From NCBI GenBank assembly GCA_947458455.1, contig CANGYJ010000008.1, positions 248,001-312,000 of the forward strand: DNA of 64,000 bases. The letters run 5' to 3'. Numbering within the stretch: the first letter of the stretch is position 1; each line of letters opens with the position of its first letter. The DNA comes from Verrucomicrobiaceae bacterium (GTDB lineage Bacteria; Verrucomicrobiota; Verrucomicrobiia; Verrucomicrobiales; Verrucomicrobiaceae). Below the pieces are notes generated by a model, which worked only from the letters and a program-made list of their open reading frames with translations, made no database searches and was not told the origin of the DNA. This document shows positions 17,637-26,160 of the stretch, in pieces. Position numbers and translations under genes: made by a program.

Positions 17637-18506
17637 TCACAGCCTTAGCTTCTTCACCAGCAGCGACTCCTTCTCGGCATCCGTCATCGGCTTGAAGTCC
17701 ACTTTGCAGTTTGGTAGCGCCACCCGGATCGCCTCCACATCCGATTGTGAGATGTCCACGGTCTCGATTTTGAGCTTCGAGAGATTGGGCAGGGCCTGGA
17801 GGTGAGGGATGATCTTTGCGGAAAGGCGGGCTTCGGTGAGTTCGAGGGCTTCAAGTGTCTTGATCTGTGCGATGAGGCTCATCGTGGTCTCGTCGAAGCT
17901 GGCAGGAGCCTCTTTGCCCCATTCTGGCAGGCGCTGGCCGATGCGGAGCGAGGTGAGAGAAAGCTTCGCGAGAGGCGCATTCCCCGCCTGCGTCTGCGCC
18001 GTGTGCCAGGTGCGGAATTCCTTGAGCGGCGTGATCTGCCCGATGGACTCCATCGCCGCATCACCCGCCGTCGATCCGGCAAACGTCAGCCTCTCCAGTT
18101 TCGGCAGCGCCTTCAAATGCACCAAACCGCTGCCCGTGAACTCCTTCGAGCGAAACGCCGGATGGAAAAACGAGATCGACTTCAGCTTCTGAAACGCCGC
18201 GAAGTGCCGAAAGCCCGCATCCGTGAGCTGCACACCATCGCTGCTGAGCCGTTCTAGCTCCGTGAGGCCGGTGAGCAGCGTCAGCGTGTCATCCGTGATC
18301 GTTTTGCCGCTGATCGTGAGGTCTTTGATCGTGGTGAAGCTGCCTAGCGTACGGAAGTCGGCCTCGGTGAAGCCATCGCACTTCACATTCACCTGCGTGA
18401 TCATGCCAGCGGTCTCGGTGACCTTCGCACCGAGCTTTCGCAAGGCTTCCGCATCAGCGGCAAAGGTGACTACAGCGGAGAAGAGCAGGCTGAGGAGCGT
18501 TTTCAT
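17637..18506 (-). CDS. Secreted leucine-rich-repeat protein
   Basis: 289 residues from the ATG at 18506, where a signal peptide begins ([19 protein letters not shown]). The body is a series of LRR units, for example [60 protein letters not shown] and [19 protein letters not shown]. Such proteins mediate binding; the partner is unknown. It lies ten bases downstream of the phosphofructokinase gene on the same strand, so it is probably co-transcribed with it. Confidence 0.88.
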   Translation of the reverse strand: MKTLLSLLFSAVVTFAADAEALRKLGAKVTETAGMITQVNVKCDGFTEADFRTLGSFTTIKDLTISGKTITDDTLTLLTGLTELERLSSDGVQLTDAGFRHFAAFQKLKSISFFHPAFRSKEFTGSGLVHLKALPKLERLTFAGSTAGDAAMESIGQITPLKEFRTWHTAQTQAGNAPLAKLSLTSLRIGQRLPEWGKEAPASFDETTMSLIAQIKTLEALELTEARLSAKIIPHLQALPNLSKLKIETVDISQSDVEAIRVALPNCKVDFKPMTDAEKESLLVKKLRL

Positions 18507-18516
18507 GCATGCACGA

Positions 18517-19665
18517 TTACCACGAGCTGAGGTCGTCGTGGAGACGGTCCATTTCTTGGGAGAAGACCTCACGCTCGGGCATATCTGGCTCGCCGTAGGG
18601 GACGATCTCGACCACGTTTTTGCGCAGCGCGGTGATGCCGCTGCCGCCGTCCGGGTTCTGGATGCACTTCCAGGCGCAGTCGGCAAAGCGGGCCGCGAGG
18701 ATGCAATCCTGGGGTGTGGTGTGACCGCCGCGTTGGAGATGGCCGAGTACCGATGGGCGCACCTCAAGATCCGGGAAGGGGGCACCCGCACGCTGGAAAT
18801 ACTGCTGGAAGGCATCCATCAGCACATAGGCGCGATTGCGCTTCTGTGGCGGGTCAAACTGCACGCCCTCGGCCACGAGCACGATGGCATGACCGCGACC
18901 GCGAGTCATCGCGCCCTCGATCTTCGCGGCGAGTTTCTCCATGGCCACATTGGTGAGCGCTCCGGGTTCCGGCGTGATGATCATTTCCGCGCCAGAGGCC
19001 AGACCAGCCATGCGGGCGAGGTCACCGCTCTCGCGCCCCATCGTCTCCAGCACCATGACGCGGCGGTGACTGCGAGCGGTATCAATGAAATGATCGACCG
19101 CCCAGACGAGTGTGTTCACGGCGGTGTCCACTCCGAGCGCCATATCCGTGAATTGAAGGTCGTTATCAATGGTGGCCGGGATGCCGATGATGCGCAGATC
19201 ACTTTCATCAGCCAGCAAGCGGGCACCCGTGAGCGAGCCATCCCCGCCGACGACCACGAGGGCGCGGACATTGAGCGATTTGAGGAGCTTGATGACCTTC
19301 GTGCGCACTTCCTTGTCATGAAACTCCAGGCAGCGGGCGGAACCGAGGATGGTGCCACCTTTGCCCATGATGCCGCTGACGCTCGCATGATCCATCTGGA
19401 TGAGATCGAGCTGGTCATTGATGAGGCCGGCGCGGCCCGGATGGCTGGCGATGGTGTTTTTCAGACGGATGAGTGCCTCGGCATCGCCATTCACGGCACG
19501 GGCGGTGCGCACTAGGCCACGGTAACCATCTCGCACGCCGAGCACGGCGATTTTTTCGCGGTTGAGGCCGAGGCGCACGATGGCGCGGAGAAAGGCGTTC
19601 ATGCCGGGGGCGTCGCCGCCGCTGAAAAGCACGGCGACAGCTTGATCAGGATAAGAAGCAGTCAT
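18517..19665 (-). CDS. pfkA: 6-phosphofructokinase
   Basis: 382 residues from the ATG at 19665; 17 further codons upstream are in frame but look like leader sequence. Phosphorylates fructose 6-phosphate to the 1,6-bisphosphate in glycolysis. Motifs: SGGDAPGMN (ATP/phosphate loop), [16 protein letters not shown] and [10 protein letters not shown]. The glycine in GGDGS and the lack of lysine in PATIDND favour the ATP-dependent type over the pyrophosphate-dependent one; this is inference from family knowledge. The core is complete, and the roughly 60-residue excess over the short bacterial form lies at the C-terminus. Confidence 0.93.
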   Translation of the reverse strand: MTASYPDQAVAVLFSGGDAPGMNAFLRAIVRLGLNREKIAVLGVRDGYRGLVRTARAVNGDAEALIRLKNTIASHPGRAGLINDQLDLIQMDHASVSGIMGKGGTILGSARCLEFHDKEVRTKVIKLLKSLNVRALVVVGGDGSLTGARLLADESDLRIIGIPATIDNDLQFTDMALGVDTAVNTLVWAVDHFIDTARSHRRVMVLETMGRESGDLARMAGLASGAEMIITPEPGALTNVAMEKLAAKIEGAMTRGRGHAIVLVAEGVQFDPPQKRNRAYVLMDAFQQYFQRAGAPFPDLEVRPSVLGHLQRGGHTTPQDCILAARFADCAWKCIQNPDGGSGITALRKNVVEIVPYGEPDMPEREVFSQEMDRLHDDLSSW

Positions 19666-19761
19666 GGGGAAATTGGGTTGGGGCCTTCGCCTTAGCGTGG
19701 CGAGACTCATGCGCAAGTGACGGTGTGTCGACGCTGATTGGCGGAAGCTCTCACGGCCCTT

Positions 19762-19931
19762 TCATCCGCCATAGCCAGTCTTTGTCCTGCACCCGCCATC
19801 GTCCCCCGCATCCGGCCCGGCAGACCAGAGCAAGCAGCCACCATTTTTGAGGCGGTAGTTCGGCAGATGCTTCGGACGTGCCGGATCATCGAGCGTGAGA
19901 TCGTTGTCCTCATCCGCAAACACCGCAAATG
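19762..19931 (-). pseudogene. C-terminal fragment of a secreted prepilin-like or hypothetical protein
   Basis: The minus-strand translation reads FADEDNDLTLDDPARP, then PNYRLKNGGCLLWSAGPD and a DDGG tail before a stop. The Y-x-L-x-N-G-x-x-LLWSxGPD...DDGG pattern is the typical C-terminus of secreted hypothetical proteins in Planctomycetes and Verrucomicrobia. Nothing upstream on the minus strand encodes the rest of such a protein. It is most likely a decayed gene end between pfkA and a cluster of palindromes. Confidence 0.5.
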
Positions 19932-20100
19932 ACCGCTGCATGTGACGATGTTCGTGGAGAACATTTTGTTCTGAACATGAAAACCGCACTCGATCACTGG
20001 CTGCTGCTCTCAAAACACCTCAACCTTGCTGGCAGAAGAGAATCATCGGGCTTTGATCGCTGTATTGGCAGATGCGCGATCACGCGTCATTCACGCTCCC

Positions 20101-20321
20101 GAGCCGGAGGCTCGAAAGGTATTAGCCGGTGGTGAAACCACCGGAACGCACGCCCGCAATCGAACCTATGCTGCACCCTAGAAGGGTGAGAGAAGTGCAT
20201 GGAGGCCCGGCAGCCGTCGAATGCTTCTCGCGCTCCCTCCAGGGCGCCATGCCTTGGTGGGTGTGGGTGATCTCATCCGGTGGTTTCACCACCGGCTATT
20301 TTCTTGCGAGCCTTCGGCTCG
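20101..20321. repeat. Long inverted repeat with nested hairpins
   Basis: Bases 20101-20144 and 20278-20321 are inverted copies of about 44 bases. Each arm holds two hairpins, one around GAGCC-GGA-GGCTC and one around CCGGTGGTGAAACCACCGG. The region between the arms contains another hairpin (CACCCT-AGA-AGGGTG at about 20174-20188). No gene fits here. It looks like nested REP-type elements, and fills most of the gene-free stretch between pfkA and the DUF1552 gene; bases 19980-20100 show nothing I recognise. Confidence 0.85.
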
Positions 20322-20328
20322 ATGGGTG

Positions 20329-20349
20329 ATTCGATTACCAATCGAATCG
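20329..20349. repeat. Palindrome GATTCGATT-ACC-AATCGAATC
   Basis: Perfect nine-base arms around ACC. The same arm word occurs in the element at 53660 (GATTCGAT/ATCGAATC). It ends two bases before the stop codon of the minus-strand DUF1552 gene and could act in 3'-end formation of that transcript. Confidence 0.8.
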
Positions 20350-20350
20350 A

Positions 20351-21670
20351 CTAAATCACCAACGCATTCTCCGCGTCGCCGAAGTGGCTGGTTTTGACGC
20401 CCATGCGGTCCATGAGGGCGAGGTGGAGACGACAGAGTTTGCGGTTGGGGTCTTTGCTGAGGTCGTGGAAACGGCCGCCTTGAATGGTGCCGCCGCCACC
20501 GCCGGCGAGGACAACGGGGAGCTGGCGGGAGTCGTGCGCGTTGCCGTCCATGAGGCTGCTGGTGAGCAGGATCATGCTGTTTTCCAGCAGCGTGCGTTCG
20601 CCTTCGTTCGTGGCCTGCATTTTGGCGAGGAGCTCGGCCCAGAGTTTGACCTGATGCTCGTTCACGCGCTGATACAGGCTGAGGCGGTGCTCGTCATTGG
20701 CATGGTGCGATAGCTCGTGAATGCCGCCGCTGATGCCGTCGAGGCTGGGGAAGCGCATGTTGGAGAGGTCGTTGTTCATCATGAAGGTGGCAACGCGGGT
20801 GCGGTCCATCTGGAAGGCGAGGAGCATGATGTCGAACATGAGGCGCAGATGATCTTCAGCGCTTGCGGGGATGCCTGCGGCGGGTCGGCCGAGGGTCGGG
20901 GCCTTCACGGTGGGCATCCAGCCCTGGCCGTTGGTCTCGGCCTGGCTGATTTTTTCGGCGAGTTCGACTCGCTGCTCGATCTCACGCACGGAGGTGAGGT
21001 ATTCGTCGAGCTTCTGCTTGTCGCGGCTGCTGAGCTTCGGTTTGAGGCTGCTGGCGTCTTCGAGCACAAGGTCGAGGATGCTTTTGTCACGCTTGCGACG
21101 GCTGCCATCGTCAAAGAGCTGGTCAAAGGCCTGCTGCGGGAAGATTTCCTTCGGTGCAGGCGTGGTGGGCGTGCTCCAAGAGATGTAGGCGGAGTAGATC
21201 GACGTGAAGCCGCTGTCCGTGCTGTAGCTGGGCCGCTCGGTGCCGAGCACGACGCTGGGCACGGGCGTGAATTTGCCTGTCTGTGCCGCGATGAGCTGGT
21301 CCATCGTGGTGCCGACCTCGACATCGGTGGTGGTCTTTTTCACCTTCAGGCCGCAGAGCACATTCATCTTCGGATAGTGGCCGCCTTCGCCTTCCACGGT
21401 CGTTGGGTTCCACAGGCCCTGAAACACGTTCACGTGCTTTTTGAGCCCTTCGAGCGGCGTGAGCGATTTCATCAAGTCCATGCCGCCAGCACCCATTTTG
21501 GCACCCCAGTGGTGCGGATTGACGCCATTGCCGGTGAAGCACACGGCGAGACGACGCGGCGCGGTGTTGTTTTTGACCGATTCAGCTCCGAAAGCGCAGA
21601 TGGACTCCAGCCACGGCAGGCCGAGCGCTGCACCGGTGCCACGGAGGAAAAGACGACGAGAGGTATTCAT
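20351..21670 (-). CDS. DUF1552 family secreted protein (copy 2)
   Basis: 439 residues from the ATG at 21670, where the leader MNTSRRLFLRGTGAALGLPWL starts (Tat-like twin arginine); a longer in-frame extension upstream lacks family similarity. Family features: RRLAVCFTGNGVNPHHWG, VNVFQGLWNPTT, TMDQLIAAQTGKF, QKLDEYLTSVREIEQRVE, MLLAFQMDRTRVATFMMNND and VVLAGGGGGTIQGGRFHDL. Exported; function not established. Downstream of it on the minus strand is a palindrome; upstream lies the DUF5069 gene 124 bases away. Confidence 0.92.
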   Translation of the reverse strand: MNTSRRLFLRGTGAALGLPWLESICAFGAESVKNNTAPRRLAVCFTGNGVNPHHWGAKMGAGGMDLMKSLTPLEGLKKHVNVFQGLWNPTTVEGEGGHYPKMNVLCGLKVKKTTTDVEVGTTMDQLIAAQTGKFTPVPSVVLGTERPSYSTDSGFTSIYSAYISWSTPTTPAPKEIFPQQAFDQLFDDGSRRKRDKSILDLVLEDASSLKPKLSSRDKQKLDEYLTSVREIEQRVELAEKISQAETNGQGWMPTVKAPTLGRPAAGIPASAEDHLRLMFDIMLLAFQMDRTRVATFMMNNDLSNMRFPSLDGISGGIHELSHHANDEHRLSLYQRVNEHQVKLWAELLAKMQATNEGERTLLENSMILLTSSLMDGNAHDSRQLPVVLAGGGGGTIQGGRFHDLSKDPNRKLCRLHLALMDRMGVKTSHFGDAENALVI

Positions 21671-21794
21671 GTTTGGGGGAGGGCAAAGGACACGCGACGA
21701 GAGCGTGGTTTTTTGCAGGCTTCTCAAGCGAAGCACGCTGGAGGCCAAGAATGGGCCAGAGAGATCCGGTGAAACTCGTTTTGAGGCTCCGCAC

Positions 21795-22226
21795 TCAAGG
21801 CATCCGGCCTTCCTCGACGTCCATGAGGTCGAAGAAGACGACGATGTCGTCGCGATGGCCGAGGCCAGCTTCCTCCTTCTGTTTTTGGAAGCCGTTGGAG
21901 GCGGCGTCATTCCAGCCGCGTTTGGACATGAAGCCGTTCCAAATCTCGATCTGCTCGGGGGAGGGGCGTTTGCCGGTCTGGCAGCACCATTCGAAGATCT
22001 CCTCGTCGGTGCCACCTTCGTGGGTGCGTTGGGTCAGCGCATGGAAATCAACGCCGAGGAACTTGCACACGCGCTCGTCGAAGGTGCGATTACCGGCCAG
22101 ATAGCCGAGGTGGTAGCCATCCGGCAGTTTTCCCTCGCGGGCGAAGTAGCGGATTTTGTCGAGGATGCGACCGAGGACGACGATGCTGCCGACGGTGTCG
22201 CGAGGGGAACGGAAAGGAAAGGCCAT
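21795..22226 (-). CDS. DUF5069 domain protein
   Basis: 143 residues, cytoplasmic. The sequence runs as in DUF5069: RSPRDTVGSIVVLGRILDKIRY, LPDGYHLGYL, FLGVDFHAL, GGTDEEIFEWC, then EIWNGFMSKRGW and VVFFDLMDVEEGR at the end. The family is common in this phylum and in Planctomycetes and has no known function. It lies between two export-linked genes, DUF1501 (36 bases upstream) and DUF1552, on the same strand, which suggests one transcript. Confidence 0.9.
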   Translation of the reverse strand: MAFPFRSPRDTVGSIVVLGRILDKIRYFAREGKLPDGYHLGYLAGNRTFDERVCKFLGVDFHALTQRTHEGGTDEEIFEWCCQTGKRPSPEQIEIWNGFMSKRGWNDAASNGFQKQKEEAGLGHRDDIVVFFDLMDVEEGRMP

Positions 22227-22262
22227 GGGGCTTCATAAAGCGCCGCGGAGAGGCGTCAACGA

Positions 22263-23711
22263 TCACGCGAGGAGCCGGTCCACGATCTTCGCGCCCTGGT
22301 TGTCGGTGAGGCTGGCGGCGAGGCCGTTGCGTTTGTAGGTGAGCCGGGTGTGATCGAGGCCGAAGAGCTTCAGCAGCGTGGCGTGGTAGTCGAAGTGCCG
22401 TACCTCGTCGAGGACGGCTTTGTGGCCAAAATCATCGGTCTCGCCGTGGACGTAGCCTTTTTTGAAGCCACCCCCGGCGAGCCACATGCTGAAGCCGAAG
22501 GTGTTGTGATCGCGGCCCCATTTTTCGTAGCCAGCATCGTTTTGCAGCACGGGCAGGCGGCCCATCTCGCCGCCCCAGTGGACGACGGTGCTATCGAGGA
22601 GGCCGCGCTGCTTCAAATCGATCAAGAGAGCGGCGCTGGGCTGGTCGGTGGCGGCGCAGAGCTTCGGCAGGGAGGTGACGAGGGCGCTGTGCTGGTCCCA
22701 GCTTTGCCCGGCATTGAGCACCTGCACATAGCGCACGCCACGTTCGACGAGGCGGCGGGCAATGATGCAGCGTGTGGCGTAGTCTTTCGTTTCGGGATTA
22801 TCCACGCCGTAGAGTTTTTTCACGTGCTCGGGCTCCTGCGAGATGTCGAGGGCCTCCTTGGCGGCGGTCTGCATCTTCGCAGCGAGTTCGTAGCTGGAGA
22901 TGCGGGCCTGGAGATCGAGCTCACCGGGGTGAGCGTGGAGGTGGTCTTCGTTGAAAGCCTTTAAAAGAGCGAGCTGCCGCGCCTGCGGGCCACCGGCGAG
23001 CGAGGGCGGCGGGTCGAGATTGAGAATGCGAGGCTCGGCAGGGCGCACGAGCGTGCCCTGGAAGAGAGCGGGCAGCCAGCCGTTCGTGTAGTGCTCGCCG
23101 CTGAAGGTAGGCAGGCCGCCGGGGTGGGAGAGCACCATGTAGGCGGGCAGTTCATCGGTCTCGCTGCCGAGGCCGTAGGTGAGCCAGGAGCCGATGGCGG
23201 GACGGCCAGCGGTGATGCGCCCGGCATTCATGGCGTAGAGTCCCTGGGCGTGATTGCTCACGCCGGAGGTCATGGAGCGGACGAGGGTGATCTCATCGGC
23301 CACCTGGCTGAGGCTCGGCAGCAGTTCACTGAGTTCCATGCCGCATTGGCCGTGTTTTTTGAACTTCCACGGCGAACCAAAGCACTTCGAGGAGGCCTGG
23401 GCGAGGTTGTCATACTTCACCTCGCCGGGGAACTTTTGGCCGTGATACTTCGTGAGCATCGGCTTCGGGTCGAAGAGGTCCATCTGCGAGGGACCGCCCA
23501 TCATGAAGAGGGAGATCATCGCCTTCGCCCGCGGCTCGAAGTGCGGCTTTTTCGGCAGCAGGTCGTAGCGCACCTCGCCAAAGCTTTCCGGCTTCACCGG
23601 AGCGGCGAGGAGTCCGTCCTTTTCCAGCAGCGAGGCCAGGGCGAGCGTGCCGAGGCCAAAGCCATTGGAATGCATGAAGTGACGGCGGGAGCAAAAACGG
23701 GCGGAGGACAT
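22263..23711 (-). CDS. DUF1501 family secreted protein (copy 2)
   Basis: 482 residues from the ATG at 23711 (leader MSSARFCSRRHFMHSNGFG, Tat-like). An in-frame start at 23753 adds 14 residues without leader character. Signature segments: SLFMMGGPSQMDLFDPKP, then ARRLVERGVRYVQV, HWGGEMGRLPVLQ and WGRDHNTFGFSMWLAGGG. It lacks an adjacent DUF1549/1553 gene. The upstream 111 bases separate it from the divergent ppnP gene and must hold both promoters. Confidence 0.92.
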   Translation of the reverse strand: MSSARFCSRRHFMHSNGFGLGTLALASLLEKDGLLAAPVKPESFGEVRYDLLPKKPHFEPRAKAMISLFMMGGPSQMDLFDPKPMLTKYHGQKFPGEVKYDNLAQASSKCFGSPWKFKKHGQCGMELSELLPSLSQVADEITLVRSMTSGVSNHAQGLYAMNAGRITAGRPAIGSWLTYGLGSETDELPAYMVLSHPGGLPTFSGEHYTNGWLPALFQGTLVRPAEPRILNLDPPPSLAGGPQARQLALLKAFNEDHLHAHPGELDLQARISSYELAAKMQTAAKEALDISQEPEHVKKLYGVDNPETKDYATRCIIARRLVERGVRYVQVLNAGQSWDQHSALVTSLPKLCAATDQPSAALLIDLKQRGLLDSTVVHWGGEMGRLPVLQNDAGYEKWGRDHNTFGFSMWLAGGGFKKGYVHGETDDFGHKAVLDEVRHFDYHATLLKLFGLDHTRLTYKRNGLAASLTDNQGAKIVDRLLA

Positions 23712-23822
23712 GATGGGGCCGCTTACATACGGGGCTGAGGCTTGCGATCTCACAGCGCATCAACGGGCGGTGGGCCTCTCCGCTTGCCGTTTCGGCATTC
23801 ATCGCCTATCCCTCGCGCCCCT

Positions 23823-24149
23823 ATGCCCATCCCCGCTGAATTCCCCGGAGTCACCGCCATCGCCAAAGCGAATGTCTATTTCGACGGCAAAGTCGTCAGT
23901 CACACCATCCTTTTCCCGGATGGCAGCAAGAAGACGCTGGGCCTGATCTACCCCGGTGATTTCCATTTCGGCACCGCCAAGGCGGAGCGCATGGAAATCG
24001 TGGCCGGCGACTGCGTGGTGAAGCTGGATGGCAGCGATGCCAAAACGAGCTACACCGGCGGCCAGCACTTCGACGTGCCTGCCAACAGCGGTTTCGACAT
24101 CTCCGTGCCCGGTGGCATCTGCGAGTACATCTGCTCGTTCCTCGATTGA
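23823..24149 (+). CDS. ppnP: Pyrimidine/purine nucleoside phosphorylase
   Basis: 108 residues from the ATG at 23823; upstream in-frame codons overlap the divergent promoter region. A single cupin-type barrel: FPGVTAIAKANVYFDGKVVSHTI, then KKTLGLIYPGDFHFGTAKAERMEIVAGD and FDVPANSGFDISV. This matches the YaiE/PpnP (UPF0345) family, which cleaves nucleosides with phosphate to free base and ribose 1-phosphate. Slightly longer than the usual 94 residues because of a 12-residue N-terminal extension. Cytoplasmic. Confidence 0.92.
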   Translation: MPIPAEFPGVTAIAKANVYFDGKVVSHTILFPDGSKKTLGLIYPGDFHFGTAKAERMEIVAGDCVVKLDGSDAKTSYTGGQHFDVPANSGFDISVPGGICEYICSFLD

Positions 24150-24211
24150 CCCACGCGGGGCGGAAGAAAGCCCGGCTTGCAACTCCTGCGGCGTGCTCGC
24201 ATACTTCCGCC

Positions 24212-24787
24212 ATGCTCGTCACCTCCCTGCCACCGCACAGCCCGCCGCTCATGCGCATCTCCTGTGATCGCTATCACGAGATGATCGCCAGCGGCGGTCT
24301 TCGTGAGGACGATCGTATCGAGCTGATCGAAGGTTATCTCGTCACGAAAATGTCCATCGGTTCTCTCCATTCCGGAATGGTGAACCGCCTCAACCGCTTG
24401 CTTGGCCGGTTGTTTGGCGATTCCGCCATCGTCACCATCCAAAATCCCGTCACCATTCACGAATACTCCGAGCCGGAGCCGGATGTCGTCGTGGCCAAGT
24501 TCCGTGAGGATTTCTATGCGGACCGCCATCCCTATCCCGAGGACATTTTGCTCGTCATCGAGGTGGCGGATACCAGCCTCGCCTTTGATCGTGAGGCGAA
24601 AATCCCGCTCTATGCCTCCTGCGGCATTCCAGAGTCCTGGCTGGTGGATTTGATCCATCACGAGATCCACGTTTTCCGCCGCCCGGACGGCGCGAAGTAT
24701 CAAGAAACCCTCGTCTTCCGCTCCGGTGATCTACTGCCAGTGCCTGGAAGCACAGAAACTCTAGCAGTGGTCGAACTCGGTCTGTGA
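24212..24787 (+). CDS. Uma2 family (DUF820) restriction-endonuclease-like protein
   Basis: 191 residues from the ATG at 24212; an earlier in-frame start overlaps the ppnP stop. The Uma2 pattern is clear: YHEMIASGGLREDDRIELIEGYLV, EPEPDVVVAK, ILLVIEVADTSLAFDREAK and YASCGIPESWLVDL. The PD-(D/E)xK-like core (E..., PDVVV, IEVADTS...K) is intact. The family is abundant in cyanobacteria and Planctomycetes, with no clear role; few members are tested. The next gene starts 12 bases after its stop. Confidence 0.9.
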   Translation: MLVTSLPPHSPPLMRISCDRYHEMIASGGLREDDRIELIEGYLVTKMSIGSLHSGMVNRLNRLLGRLFGDSAIVTIQNPVTIHEYSEPEPDVVVAKFREDFYADRHPYPEDILLVIEVADTSLAFDREAKIPLYASCGIPESWLVDLIHHEIHVFRRPDGAKYQETLVFRSGDLLPVPGSTETLAVVELGL

Positions 24788-24799
24788 TCCGGTCCTGCG

Positions 24800-25477
24800 A
24801 TGCCCTTCCGTGAAACACTCCTCAATCTCGCCATCACGGCGGTGCTGGTGCTGATCATCACCCTGGTGGCTATTTTGCTCAAAGAAAGCCGCCCCGTGCC
24901 CGTGGCCGCCATTCCTGTGGGAAAGGCCGCGCCCTCAGCGGCAGCGGAAAGCGGCCTCCCGGCTGCCAAAGCGGAGTTTGAAGTCTTCCCGAAAGCAAAA
25001 CTTATCGAGAGCAAAAACAACGAGGCCGACACGCTGCGCATCAAGGTCAAAGACTCGCACGAGGAGACGGTCTTCACGCTCTACTTTGCCGATGCGCCGG
25101 AGTCCTCCCTCACGCATCCGCAGCTCGTGCAGGATCAGTCGCGCTACTTTCAGATCAGCCAGGATGACGTCATCAAAGTAGGAGCCGAGGCCGCCACGTA
25201 TGTGACGGGCCTGCTCAAGGACAAACCTTTCACCCTGCTCACTCGCTGGGAACCCGTGCCGGATCGCAGCCGCTACTACGCCCTCATCCTCGTCGAGACA
25301 GAAAAAGGAAACGTCTATCTCGCCGATCTGCTCATGCAAAAGGGCTACGCCCGTCTCGCCGGTCTTTCGTGCGACCTGCCAGGCGGCGTGAAAGGGGCTG
25401 ATGACTATGGCCTCTACCTCCACAAGCTCAGCAAAGAAGCTCGTGAAGCCAAGCTGGGTGCCTGGGGAGTCCAATAG
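24800..25477 (+). CDS. Membrane-anchored SNase (thermonuclease)-like protein
   Basis: 225 residues. One N-terminal membrane helix (about residues 8-27, LAITAVLVLIITLVAILL) with no clear cleavage site, then an Ala/Pro linker, then an SNase-like OB fold: LYFADAPESS corresponds to the usual IDAPE calcium and catalytic segment, DRSRYYALILVE to the DRYGR segment, and NVYLADLLMQKGYARL to the final strand-helix. The arginine that normally precedes IDAPE by about five residues is a Thr here, so activity is uncertain. The body should be periplasmic. Confidence 0.78.
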   Translation: MPFRETLLNLAITAVLVLIITLVAILLKESRPVPVAAIPVGKAAPSAAAESGLPAAKAEFEVFPKAKLIESKNNEADTLRIKVKDSHEETVFTLYFADAPESSLTHPQLVQDQSRYFQISQDDVIKVGAEAATYVTGLLKDKPFTLLTRWEPVPDRSRYYALILVETEKGNVYLADLLMQKGYARLAGLSCDLPGGVKGADDYGLYLHKLSKEAREAKLGAWGVQ

Positions 25478-25483
25478 ACCGCC

Positions 25484-26029
25484 TCACTCACGCCAGATGC
25501 GACCCTGCCCAGTGCGAAAACCACGCTCCAGGCTCTGAAAAAGCGAGTTCAACCTCGCCTCCTCTTTCAGCACAAACTCCACCGTGTGCGCATGCGTGGA
25601 GGCCGGGTAGGTCTTCACCACCTTCGGCTCCGTGAGCGTGGGGGAGATGCGTGACGTGGCCTGCTCGACCATGTTTTTGGCTCGGTCGAGCGCATTCATA
25701 GCCGCCTCAGCCGCCGTGCTGCCCGTCTCCGGCTTCGCGGGTTCGAGAAAGTAGAAGCGCACGATCTGGGACGAACCCAGCGTCAGATTCACCTCCACCA
25801 CGCGGGCCACGCCATCGGCCACATACTCATGCTTCGAGAGTCCGATGATCGAGTTGCAGCGCACGAGATAGTTTCCGCCTTTGAAGCGTCCATCCCAAAT
25901 GCCGTCCTTCGTGGCTTCATCGCCCTGTTGCTGCTGACCGCCCTGGCCAGTGGTATTCTGGCCGGGAGCGGATTGAGCGTGAAGAAAAGCCGCCGAAAGC
26001 AGCACGAGCGCGAGAGTGAGCGTTTTCAT
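25484..26029 (-). CDS. Secreted protein of unknown function
   Basis: 181 residues from the ATG at 26029 (signal peptide MKTLTLALVLLSAAFLHAQ). A glutamine- and glycine-rich segment follows (about residues 20-40). The rest has a strand-rich section, YLVRCNSIIGLSKHEYVADG then VEVNLTLGSSQIVRFYFLEPA, and a helical part before ending RTGQGRIWRE. I do not recognise a family. It converges with the SNase-like gene (gap of six bases) and is divergent from the DUF1501 gene. Confidence 0.82.
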   Translation of the reverse strand: MKTLTLALVLLSAAFLHAQSAPGQNTTGQGGQQQQGDEATKDGIWDGRFKGGNYLVRCNSIIGLSKHEYVADGVARVVEVNLTLGSSQIVRFYFLEPAKPETGSTAAEAAMNALDRAKNMVEQATSRISPTLTEPKVVKTYPASTHAHTVEFVLKEEARLNSLFQSLERGFRTGQGRIWRE

Positions 26030-26160
26030 GTTCCAGGAGTGTGCTGCGACCTCGCCACTCTGGCAAGGGCCGGAAAGCCCCATCGGCAAAGTGGCATCAT
26101 CCATTCAGTTTCCGGCCTGAGGAGCGTATGTTTAGCCAGCATCAACACCCCACGCGCCCC

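Noticed and set aside
19738-19932. Plus-strand short gene in the pfkA-DUF1552 gap
   Set aside because: The minus strand there has a recognisable secreted-protein C-terminus; the plus frame has none.
20101-20350. CRISPR array
   Set aside because: The repeats are inverted copies with hairpins, not direct repeats with regular spacers, and no cas gene is near.
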